Below the pieces are notes generated by a model that ran no database searches, was not told the DNA's origin, and saw nothing but the letters and a program-made list of their open reading frames with translations. A stretch of 64,000 nt of DNA from Plasmodiophora brassicae. Lineage: Eukaryota; Endomyxa; Phytomyxea; Plasmodiophorida; Plasmodiophoridae. Each line of letters starts with the position of its first letter. Position 1 is the first letter of the stretch. This document shows positions 52,241 through 61,316 of this stretch, piece after piece. The translations under genes and the position numbers were made by a program. The stretch lies in the NCBI GenBank assembly GCA_039704465.1, contig JASFAU010000012.1, forward strand, positions 1,054,001-1,118,000, given 5' to 3'.

Positions 52241-54895
52241 ACCGCCGGGCACGGCATGACAGTCTCAGAAGGCAACGGCCGCAAGGCTCATCTCTGCTAC
52301 TGAGCGGTAGACGCCGGTCCCGATGTTGGCTGAGGATGCTGCAGGCACTGTCCGCGTGGCATTGCGCCAGGCACTGCCGACGAAATGGCGCCTCTGGCGA
52401 ACGTAAGAAGACGTCCAGAATGGCTTGAGCGTCGCGCGTCACGTCATAGTAGTCGTGATGTGGAACGATGCCAATGTGTCCGGCCGCCGGTTGCAGTCCC
52501 TACTTCAGCCGCGCTCACGTCAACGTGCCGGGCGCCAACGGGCCCGCATTGCCCATAAGGCAGCCGTCATTGTCCCTCTCCCTAAGGCGAAACGTTAAGC
52601 CCCGTTGTCCCCCGAAAGCGCAACGTCCCCACCTGCACACAGTTGGATACGGCCGCGGAGCACACATGTGTGCGGGTTATTTGCCCATACGTAACGGTAC
52701 AAGCGTGTTCCCCGGTGCCAGGTCCTGATGAACGATACCCGAATGCACAGTGGCGACATCCGCGGCGACGGGCAAAAAATATGTCTATGGGAAGAAGTGC
52801 GCAAGCGGCACGGGCGCACCGGCGTCGACCTTCCCAATTTCGCGGACTGCGAACGCTATTTCTGGCCGTGCGCAGCTGCGCCTGCCTGCAGTTGTGCGGT
52901 CAGGATTCGCCGTTCAAGGGCGACCCGTACGAAACGCAACTTGTCCATTGCAGACCAGTGGAGACGCCGATCCGTTGGCTGCGGGGCAGATTACAGTGCA
53001 ATGCCGCTCTGGAGACGTCGCACAGGACAAGGCATCAGAATACCATGCGTCGGTAAAGCGGACGCCGAGCCGGCAACGGTCGACTATCACCTCATATTCC
53101 AGGCGATTCCGGACCGATGCGCCGTCCTGGACCTGAACCTGGTCATCATAGAGGCGAGCGATGCGTACCTGGAAGCAACGATGACACGCAGAGAGAGCAT
53201 CATCGGACGATGTCTGTTCGACGTGTTCCCCGACAATCCCAGTGATCCATCCGCCGGTGGCGTCCGCACCGTGCGCACGTCGCTGAAGTACGTCCTGGAA
53301 CACCGCAAGTCGCACGCGATGGCCGTCCAGAAATACGACGTCAGGAACGCTGACGGCCTGTTCGAAACGAGATACTGGTCCGCCGTCTTTTGCCCTGTTC
53401 TGGATCCGAACACAGGCGACCTGGTCAACATCGTTATTCGCTGTGAGGATGTCACCGAGCTAATTATCGCTCGCGATCGCGAGGAGTCATTCGAACAAGA
53501 GAGGCGGCGACGGGTCGGTGCCGAGGAGACGGCGCGCCGCATGGAGTGGGAGATACTGCAACGTGCCGAGCAAGTCCAGCAGCAGGCCTTGGAGATGGAA
53601 AATATGAACGCTGAGCTGACTGAAGCACGGGACAAGGCCATCGAGGCATCCAAGAGCAAATCGACGTTGGTCGCGACGATCAGCCACGAGTTGCGCACGC
53701 CCCTGACTGGCATCGTCGGCTTCACCGACCTGCTGAGTGCGACGCCCCTCTCGGACGATCAGACCGACCTCGTCAACCTGATCGGTGATTCGGCACGCGT
53801 TCTCCACACTCTGGTCAACGACCTTCTCGACGTGTCGAAACTGGAAGCCGGCAAGGTCGTCCTCGAGCAGGCCCCGTTCCTAATTCGCAAGGTGGTCCGC
53901 AAATGTCAACATCTACTTCAAGGACAGGCGCAGCTGAAATCCCTACCGTTCCGTGTCGTGATCGATGACGACGTGCCGGTGCTGGTGCGGGGCGACTCGA
54001 ATCGCCTACGGCAGGTACTGACGAACCTGCTCAACAACGCCATCAAGTTCACCGATGCCGGCGGTGTCACCTTGAACGTCAGCCGCGTGAAATCCCGAGA
54101 TGCCGGTGACCAGACCGTCCGAATCAGGTTCCAAGTCGCTGATAGCGGGATCGGGATCGACCAGCAAGACCTGGCGGGCCTATTTACCCCGTTCTTCCAG
54201 GTGGATTCGTCGGATACGAGGAGGTACGGCGGCACCGGCCTCGGCCTACACATCGTCAAGACCGTGGTCGAGATGATGAATGGGCAGATCGGCGTCCAGA
54301 GCGTCGTCGATCAGGGTTCCGTCTTCTGCGTCGACATCCCGTTCGGAGTCGTCGATCACGTTGGAGAAGCCGGTCGTACCAGCGTTCCTAATCCCAGCCC
54401 GAGGTGTGGCGGCAGGGTGCCGACAGCAGGCAAACGCGTACTCGTTGTCGACGACAACGCAATCATACTGCGATTGGTGTCCAGACAGCTGTTCACCCTC
54501 GGCTGCCGGAGAGTGCTTCTGGCATGCAACGGGAAGGAGGCGGTATCGAAATTCGAAACGTCGGGGCCGGTGGACCTCATCCTGATGGACTGCCAGATGC
54601 CGGAACTCGATGGTTGTGGCGCCACCATCGCCCTGCGCAACATCGAATCCCGATCCGGCAACCCGTTCCCGGTTCCCATTATCGCCATGACCGCCAGCGC
54701 CATGTACCGGGATCGCGAGATGTGCCTTCGTGCTGGCATGAACGACGTGCTGGCGAAACCGTTCACCGTGGTCGACCTCGCATCCGTGCTTCATAAATGG
54801 CTATGATCGTGTACCGACGTCGGAGTGTTCAAGACCAATGTAATAATTCGTATAAACACCAGTTATGTAGGAGATCATGAAGACGGAAGCCTTAA
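52182..54895 (+). repeat. Segmental duplication, unit 1 (2.7 kb, holds hybrid kinase 1)
   Basis: Begins at cccgacccaaaccgttt in the 3' end of the RS-rich gene and runs to just before the same sequence at 54896. It covers kinase 1 and its whole upstream region, which is well conserved in unit 2 (for example the block around 52640-52860 versus 55390-55620). Small indels separate the copies. Confidence 0.85.
53001..54806 (+). CDS. PAS hybrid histidine kinase 1 (HisKA-HATPase-REC)
   Basis: 601 residues from ATG 53001 (MPLWRRRTGQGIRIPCVG). The frame is open back to ATG 52728, but that leader is not conserved in frame in the sister genes. A PAS domain at about 25-150 (VDYHLIFQAIPDRCAVLDLN) precedes a coiled-coil linker. 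HisKA has phospho-acceptor His229 in SHELRTPLTG. HATPase_c shows NLLNNAIKFTDAGG, DSGIGIDQQDLAGLF and YGGTGLGLHIVK. REC shows VLVVDDNAIILR, phospho-acceptor Asp530 in LILMDCQMPELDG, IIAMTASAM and LAKPF. No transmembrane helix is present, so it is a cytosolic sensor. Hybrid kinases pass phosphate through an HPt protein to a response regulator; neither is encoded here. Confidence 0.92.
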   Translation: MPLWRRRTGQGIRIPCVGKADAEPATVDYHLIFQAIPDRCAVLDLNLVIIEASDAYLEATMTRRESIIGRCLFDVFPDNPSDPSAGGVRTVRTSLKYVLEHRKSHAMAVQKYDVRNADGLFETRYWSAVFCPVLDPNTGDLVNIVIRCEDVTELIIARDREESFEQERRRRVGAEETARRMEWEILQRAEQVQQQALEMENMNAELTEARDKAIEASKSKSTLVATISHELRTPLTGIVGFTDLLSATPLSDDQTDLVNLIGDSARVLHTLVNDLLDVSKLEAGKVVLEQAPFLIRKVVRKCQHLLQGQAQLKSLPFRVVIDDDVPVLVRGDSNRLRQVLTNLLNNAIKFTDAGGVTLNVSRVKSRDAGDQTVRIRFQVADSGIGIDQQDLAGLFTPFFQVDSSDTRRYGGTGLGLHIVKTVVEMMNGQIGVQSVVDQGSVFCVDIPFGVVDHVGEAGRTSVPNPSPRCGGRVPTAGKRVLVVDDNAIILRLVSRQLFTLGCRRVLLACNGKEAVSKFETSGPVDLILMDCQMPELDGCGATIALRNIESRSGNPFPVPIIAMTASAMYRDREMCLRAGMNDVLAKPFTVVDLASVLHKWL

Positions 54896-54960
54896 CCCGA
54901 CCCAAACCGTTTGTTGTCACACCTCTAAAAGCCATTCCTAGGCACTGGACAAACCGCTGG
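54896..54960 (+). pseudogene. Tail fragment of the RS-rich gene carried by the duplication
   Basis: Copy of the last about 60 bases of the gene ending at 52240. It still reads RPKPFVVTPLK, but a one-base loss (ctcaaacag became ctaaaag) shifts the frame and removes the original ending. There is no start or upstream coding sequence, so it is a duplication scar. Confidence 0.8.
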
Positions 54961-55751
54961 GGCATGCCATGGCAGTCTCAGAAGGGCAACGGGCGCAAGG
55001 CTCAGCTCTGCTACTGAACCGTAGACGCCGGTCCCGATGTCGCCTGGGGATGCTGCAGGCGCTGTCCGTCTGGCATTGCACCAGGCACTGCCGACGAAAT
55101 GGCGCCTCCGGCGAACGTAGGAAGACGTCCAGGATGGCTTGAGCGCCGCGCGTTATGTCATAATAGTCGTGATGTGGTCCTGTGGATCGGAACGATGCCT
55201 ATGTGCCGGGCCGCCGGTTGCAGTGCCGTGCTCACGTCAACGTGACGGGAGTCAACGGCCCGCTTTGCCAATACGGCAGCCGTCATTGCCCCTTCCCCTA
55301 AGGCGAAACGTCAAGCCCCGTTGTCCCCCGGAGTCGCAGACCCGTTGTCCCCAGAAAGCGCGACATCCTGTCAGATAACCACCTGCACACAGTTGATACC
55401 GCCGCGGAGCACACTTGTGTGCGGGTTACTTACCCGTACGTAACGGTACTAGCCTGTTCCCCGGTGCCAGGGTCCTGATGCAAGATACCCGAATGCACAG
55501 TGGCGACATCCGCGGCGACGGGCCAATAATATGTCTATGTGAAGAAGAGCGCAAGGGACATGGACTCATGGGGCTCACCGGCGTCGACCTTCCCAGTTTC
55601 GCGGACTGCGAACGCTATTTCTGGCCGTACGCAGCTGCGCCTGCCGGCAGTTGAGCGGTCAGGATTCGCCGTCGTAAGGCGACCCTCGTACGAAACGGGT
55701 ACCCATTCTACAAGACGCCGATCCGGTGGCTGCGGGGCAGATTACGGTGCA

Positions 55752-57557
55752 ATGCCGCTCTGGAAACGTCGCACAGGACAAGGCATCAGAATGCCATGCG
55801 TCGGTAAAGCGGCCGCCGAGCCGGCAACGGTCGACTATCACCTCATATTCCAGGCGATTCCGACCCAATGCGTCGTCCTGGACCTGGAACTGCGCATCGT
55901 GGCGGCGAGCGACGCCTACCTGGAAGCAACGATGACACGCAAGGAGAACATCACCGGACGATATCTGTTCGACGTGTTCCCCGACAATCCCAGTGATCCA
56001 TCCGCCGATGGCGTCCGCAACCTGCGCGCGTCGCTGAAATATGTCCTGGAACACCGCAAGTCGCACGCGTTGGCCGTCCAGAAATTCGACGTCAGGAACG
56101 CTGACGGCCTATTCGAAACGAAATACTGGTCCGGCGTTAGTTGCCCCGTCCTGGATCCAAACACAGACGGCCTGGTCAACATCATTATTCGCATTGAGGA
56201 TGTCACCGAGTTAATCGTCGCTCGCGGTCATGAGGCGTCCTTCGAACAAGAGAAGCGGCGACGGGTCGGTGCCGAGGAGACGATTCGCCGCATGGAATGC
56301 GAGGTACTGCAACGTGCCGAGCAGGTCCAGCGCCAGGCGCATGAGCTTGGGAGGATAAATGTTGAGCTGGCTGAAGCACGGGACAAGGCCATCGAGGCAT
56401 CCAACAGCAAATCGACGTTGGTCGCGACGATCAGCCACGAGTTGCGCACGCCCCTGACTGGCATCGTCGGCTTCACCGACCTGCTGAGTGCGACGCCCCT
56501 CTCGGACGATCAGACCGACCTCGTCAACCTGATCGGTGATTCAGCACGCGTTCTCCACACTCTGGTCAACGACCTTCTCGATGTGTCGAAACTGGAAGCC
56601 GGCAAGGTCGTCCTCGAGCAGTCCCCGTTCCTAATTCGCAAGATAGTCAGCAAATGTCAACATCTACTGCAAGGACAGGCGCAGCTGAAATCCCTACCGT
56701 TCCGTGTCGTGATCGATGACGACGTGCCGGTGCTGGTGCGGGGCGACTCGAATCGCATACGGCAGGTACTGACGAACCTGCTCAACAACGCCATCAAGTT
56801 CACCGATGCCGGCGGTGTCACCTTGAACGTCAGCCGCGTGAAAGCCCAAGATGCAGGTGACCAGACCGTCCGAATCAGGTTCCAAGTCGCTGATAGCGGG
56901 ATCGGGATCGACCAGCAAGACCTGGCGAGCCTGTTTACCCCGTTCTTCCAGGTGGATTCGTCGGATACGAGGAGGTACGGCGGCACGGGCCTTGGCCTGC
57001 ACATCGTCAAGACCCTGGTCGGGATGATGAATGGGCATATCGGCGTCCAGAGCGTCGTCGATCAGGGTTCCGTTTTCTGCGTCGACATCCCGTTCGGAGT
57101 CGTCGATCACGTTGGAGAAGCCAGTCGTACCAGCGTTCCGAATCCCGGCCCGACGTGTGTTGGCACGATGCCAACAGCAGGCACACGCGTACTCGTTGTC
57201 GACGACAACGAGATCATACTGCGATTGGTGTCCAGGCAGCTGTTCACCCTCGGCTGCCGGAGAGTGCTTGTGGCATGCAACGGGAAGGAGGCGGTATCGA
57301 AATTCGAAACGTCGGGGCCGGTGGATCTCATCCTGATGGACTGCCAGATGCCGGAACTCGATGGATGTGGCGCGACCATCGCCCTGCGCGACATCGAATC
57401 CCGATCCGGCAACCCGTTCCCGGTTCCCATCATCGCCATGACGGCCAGCGCCATGTACCGGGATCGCGAGATGTGCCTGCGTGCTGGCATGAACGACTTG
57501 CTGGCGAAACCGTTCACCGTGGCCGACCTCGCGTCCGTGCTTCATAAATGGCTGTGA
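55752..57557 (+). CDS. PAS hybrid histidine kinase 2 (HisKA-HATPase-REC)
   Basis: 601 residues from ATG 55752 (MPLWKRRTGQGIRMPCVG), the same length and layout as kinase 1. Signature residues are intact: SHELRTPLTG, NLLNNAIKFTDAGG, DSGIGIDQQDLASLF, YGGTGLGLHIVK, VLVVDDNEIILR, LMDCQMPELDG and LAKPF. Changes against kinase 1 are concentrated in the PAS domain (for example LELRIVAASDAYL for LNLVIIEASDAYL) and the coiled-coil linker, while the kinase core is almost identical. That pattern suggests the two respond to different inputs but share downstream partners. The upstream region is a copy of that of kinase 1. Confidence 0.92.
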   Translation: MPLWKRRTGQGIRMPCVGKAAAEPATVDYHLIFQAIPTQCVVLDLELRIVAASDAYLEATMTRKENITGRYLFDVFPDNPSDPSADGVRNLRASLKYVLEHRKSHALAVQKFDVRNADGLFETKYWSGVSCPVLDPNTDGLVNIIIRIEDVTELIVARGHEASFEQEKRRRVGAEETIRRMECEVLQRAEQVQRQAHELGRINVELAEARDKAIEASNSKSTLVATISHELRTPLTGIVGFTDLLSATPLSDDQTDLVNLIGDSARVLHTLVNDLLDVSKLEAGKVVLEQSPFLIRKIVSKCQHLLQGQAQLKSLPFRVVIDDDVPVLVRGDSNRIRQVLTNLLNNAIKFTDAGGVTLNVSRVKAQDAGDQTVRIRFQVADSGIGIDQQDLASLFTPFFQVDSSDTRRYGGTGLGLHIVKTLVGMMNGHIGVQSVVDQGSVFCVDIPFGVVDHVGEASRTSVPNPGPTCVGTMPTAGTRVLVVDDNEIILRLVSRQLFTLGCRRVLVACNGKEAVSKFETSGPVDLILMDCQMPELDGCGATIALRDIESRSGNPFPVPIIAMTASAMYRDREMCLRAGMNDLLAKPFTVADLASVLHKWL

Positions 57558-57640
57558 TCGTGTACCGACGTCGGAGTGTTCAGGACCAGTGTAATAAGTC
57601 ATATAGACACCAGTCACGTACGAGATCATCGAGACCTCGC

Positions 57641-58908
57641 CGCAGATGCCAATTGCGGTGACCGCGTCTTGCGCGCGGCCATAACGGTATACGTCGATGC
57701 TCCCGATGACCAGTACTGCTCGTATTCCACAACCAGGATGGCACTGAGTGCGAGTTGTCTCATACACCAGCTGCGACCGTAACGAGCGTTGGAACGATGT
57801 CATGCGCATCCGAGCAAAGCATTCGACATGTACGTTCTGTAAAATCAAGCTGGTGTGCAGCCCGGGGTTCATGCGCTTTCCGGCAATGGTGCAGTCGTGA
57901 AGCTGGGACCGAAGGAAACCGGTGGTACTGTTGTAACGGGATTTGGAGAGAATCCGGTTATCAAGGTGTAACCACCGCAGAAGTTTTCAGATAACGCATT
58001 GTGGGATAAGCGGGAATGCTAACGACCTTGGATGGTAAGTTCAACATCGTGTGAGTGCAACTATGCGGGACACGGGAGGAACGTTGCCGCCACGCCCGGG
58101 CTCGCGAAACCACTGATCTCCTTTCTGTCGTGACTGGCGGATCTCGATTGGTGGAAACGTCACGTCAGGGCGATCGATTTTATCGTCGAGTGCTGTTGAA
58201 CTCGGGCGTTCCGGGGATCCGCTGATTGTCGCTGGTGGATCTTCATCGTCACAGGTGGTCAGCAACTTCCTTAGTCAGTCAGGTGAAAACAACGCCGTCT
58301 ACGAAGGTCATAGATACCAATACGACCAGGACCATGATACTCTTGCCCAGTCCCAACGTCGTCGCTGCCTCGTGAAGCGTCCAGCGAGGGCTGGAGTACG
58401 CAGAGACTGGTCGTTGCTACGGCCGCTGACGGGAAACGCACTTGGGAACAGAGTCCATCGCAACGGTCACGACAAATGTATGGTATGGATGCTGGGACAC
58501 GTACCATGCATCTTGGGATCAGCAGCCTTAACCTAGAGTACTACAGGCCGCATCACCGTCTACTCCACATTCATGCATTGCCCTGAAGACGTGTGCGACG
58601 CGAATCGGTTCTGCCAGAAGAGCGCATTTCGTGTCATACCCAAAATGATACAGGAACCACTGGCTATGTGTACCAATACGCATTGGCGAGGCACAGGCGC
58701 ACAGCTGATGAGGTGCGCGGCCAGGAATCGGAATTGTCGTCCGTGCCACGGACTCGGCGCGTTATTTTCGGGCCGCACTGGGCTGCCCGCTCTAGCAGCT
58801 TGTGTGGTCAGAATTCGCCGCCTGGACGGATAACCGGCGAAAACGGTACCCATCGCACTGCCTGTAAGCTGTAGAAGGCTCATTCGGGGCGCCGAGCTGA
58901 CTCTTACA
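57641..58908. other. Intergenic stretch between kinases 2 and 3
   Basis: About 1.27 kb without a supported gene. Short ORFs on both strands lack consistent codon use. The last 250 bases (about 58700-58850) contain a diverged copy of the kinase upstream region: gtggtcagaattcgccg here matches gcggtcaggattcgccg upstream of kinases 1 and 2. It is therefore an older duplicate of the same promoter area. Confidence 0.45.
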
Positions 58909-60732
58909 ATGCAATTCAGGTACGGTGCAGCAATGCCGTTCTGGAGACGTCGAACTTGCCGGCAAACCAAAACGCCCAGCGACGGCGATGGCGCCAGCAA
59001 GTCGGCAGCTCTCGACTATCGGCTCCTGTTCGAGATGATCCCGGCCCGATGTGTCGTCCTGGACCCGAACCTGAACATATTGGCAATGACCGATGCCTAC
59101 CTAGACGCGACAATGAGACGCAGAGAGGACATCACCGGTCGCCACCTCTTCGACGTGTTCCCCGACAACCCCAGCGACCAGTCCGCCGATGGCGTCCGTA
59201 GTCTGCGTGCCTCGTTGAATTCCGTCCTGCAACGCCGGGAGACTTATGCCCAGGCCGTACAGAAGTACGATATCCGGAACGCTGATGGCGTGTTCGAGAC
59301 GAGGTATTGGAGCAATCTGATGCGCCCGGTCCTGGATCCGAACACAGGCGACGTCATCAGCATCATCGTTCGCATCGAAGATGTCACCGAGTTGGTCGTT
59401 GCACGCGATCGTGACGCGTCGTCTGAACGAGAGGAGGAGCGGATTCGCCGCATGGAGTGGGAGGTGCTGCAGCGGGCCGAACAGGTCCAGAAGCAGGCAG
59501 ATGAGCTGGAGAAAATGAATGGAGAGCTGACTGACGCTCGGGACAAGGCCGTCGAGGCATCCAACAGCAAATCGACGTTCGTCGCGACGATTAGCCACGA
59601 GTTGCGCACGCCCCTGACTGGCATCGTCGGCTTCACCGACCTGCTCAGCGCGACGCCTCTCTCGGAGGACCAGGCCCATCTGGTGGATCTCATTGGCGAT
59701 TCGGCCCGCGTTCTACATGCACTGGTCAACGACCTCCTCGACATGTCGAAGCTGGAATCGGGCACCGTTGTCCTGGAGCAGGTCCCGTTCCAGATCGGCG
59801 AGGTGGTCCGCAAGTGCGAACATTTGCTTCAAGGGCAGGCACGACTCAAGTCGTTACCGCTCCGTGTTGATATCGATGACGACGTACCGGTGCTGGTGCG
59901 GGGCGACCCGAACCGCCTGCGGCAGATCCTAACAAACCTGCTGAACAACGCCATCAAGTTCACAGATTCCAACATTGGTGTCTCGCTGACCGTCAGTCGA
60001 CGCACAGCACAAGCGCAAGATCCAGACGATCGTGTCGTTCACATTCGGTTCCAGGTTGCCGATGCCGGGATCGGCATTGCCCAGCGGGATTTGCCCGGTC
60101 TGTTTGAGCCCTTCTTCCAGGTGGATTCCTCTGATACCAGGAGATATGGCGGCACGGGCCTCGGCCTCCCCATCGTGAAGACGCTGGTGGACCTGATGAA
60201 TGGGCGGATCGGCGTTCAGAGCGTCATCGGCCAAGGTTCCACATTCTGGGTCGACCTACCGTTCTGCATCGTCCAGCAAGACGGACAGGCCGATGGAGCT
60301 GGTGCTCTCGAATATGCCGGCCCGAGGTCAGCCGACGCGATAACGCCGAACGCAGAGAAATCCATACTCGTGGTCGACGACAACGCCATCATTCGGCGTT
60401 TGGTGTCGAGGCAGCTGTCCCGCCTCGGCTATCGCAACGTGCTTCTTGCATGCAACGGGAAAGAAGCCCTGTCCACATTTGAAACGTCGCGACCGGTTGA
60501 CATCATCTTGATGGATTGCCAGATGCCCGAACTCGATGGCTGCGGGGCCACCATGGCCCTGCGCGAAATCGAATCCCGATCGGCCGGCAACCCGCCCATC
60601 CGCATTATCGCCATGACTGCCAGCGCCATGCACCGCGACCGCGAGATGTGCCTTCGTGCTGGTATGAACGACATGCTGGCGAAACCGTTCACCGTGGCCG
60701 AGCTCGCATCCATGCTTCAGAAATGGATATGA
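58909..60732 (+). CDS. PAS hybrid histidine kinase 3 (most diverged copy)
   Basis: ATG 58909 gives 607 residues; an in-frame ATG 58933 (MPFWRRRTCRQTKTPSDG) corresponds to the start of the other copies. PAS (LDYRLLFEMIPARCVVLDPN), HisKA (SHELRTPLTG), HATPase_c (NLLNNAIKFTDSNIG, DAGIGIAQRDLPGLFEPFFQ, YGGTGLGLPIVK) and REC (ILVVDDNAIIRR, LMDCQMPELDG, LAKPF) are complete. It is the most distant member across the kinase core (SEDQAHLVDLIGDSARVLHA, DMSKLESGTVVLEQVPFQIG). It lacks the RRVGAEE linker segment that the other three have, replaced by REEERIRRMEWE. Its receiver (RLGYRNVLLACNGKEAL) resembles that of kinase 4. Confidence 0.92.
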   Translation: MQFRYGAAMPFWRRRTCRQTKTPSDGDGASKSAALDYRLLFEMIPARCVVLDPNLNILAMTDAYLDATMRRREDITGRHLFDVFPDNPSDQSADGVRSLRASLNSVLQRRETYAQAVQKYDIRNADGVFETRYWSNLMRPVLDPNTGDVISIIVRIEDVTELVVARDRDASSEREEERIRRMEWEVLQRAEQVQKQADELEKMNGELTDARDKAVEASNSKSTFVATISHELRTPLTGIVGFTDLLSATPLSEDQAHLVDLIGDSARVLHALVNDLLDMSKLESGTVVLEQVPFQIGEVVRKCEHLLQGQARLKSLPLRVDIDDDVPVLVRGDPNRLRQILTNLLNNAIKFTDSNIGVSLTVSRRTAQAQDPDDRVVHIRFQVADAGIGIAQRDLPGLFEPFFQVDSSDTRRYGGTGLGLPIVKTLVDLMNGRIGVQSVIGQGSTFWVDLPFCIVQQDGQADGAGALEYAGPRSADAITPNAEKSILVVDDNAIIRRLVSRQLSRLGYRNVLLACNGKEALSTFETSRPVDIILMDCQMPELDGCGATMALREIESRSAGNPPIRIIAMTASAMHRDREMCLRAGMNDMLAKPFTVAELASMLQKWI

Positions 60733-61316
60733 TGGCCCTCTAACGGCGGGCAGTACGCTGGTAGTGTACGAAAAGGCATCGAGACTCTGCTGCAGGTGTC
60801 AATAAAGGAAACGCTGCCGGCGATGCTAGGAACATGATACCACGCCGTACCAAATGATAGAGGGGCGATGTGCGCATCCCCAGGGTACCCCGAGACCTGT
60901 TCGTCAGCCGCTCCGCTTATCAACGGGACACAGTTCGATCCAGGATTCCGGCCTGCAGATTTCCTAGTCTTGTCTTGCCGGTTTCTATGGACACAGACTG
61001 AAGTATGTCAACGACCAATGTTGTACCGAGAGGGTCAAGCAGTAAGCACACAGCTGCGTCTGCGACGGTGGACCTTCGTCCTTCCGCATTCAGGACGGGA
61101 ACCCCGGGGTCCGCATTGCGCGGGCGGAGAAATCGTCGCCGTCCGCACTGGCCACTGGCCACTGGGCAGCAAGCAGCGTGTGCACTGTGCGGTCAAAACG
61201 ATTCTCCGCCGGAACGGGTCCCCACAGCGCCTCAGCGCCCGGTCTGTCACAACGTGTCCATAGGAGGGTCCCGTTTGAGAGGCCGCTTCGTCGGCAGGAG
61301 AACAAATTACGCTGCC

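Larger units (their letters stand above)
54896..57640 (+). repeat. Segmental duplication, unit 2 (holds hybrid kinase 2)
   Basis: Direct tandem copy of 52182-54895. Homology continues past the stop codon of kinase 2 (tcgtgtaccgacgtcggagt in both) and fades near 57640. Confidence 0.85.

Noticed and set aside
57641..58900. Possible small genes between kinases 2 and 3
   Set aside because: No ORF there has consistent codon bias, a domain or splice support. Part of the area is a diverged copy of kinase upstream DNA.
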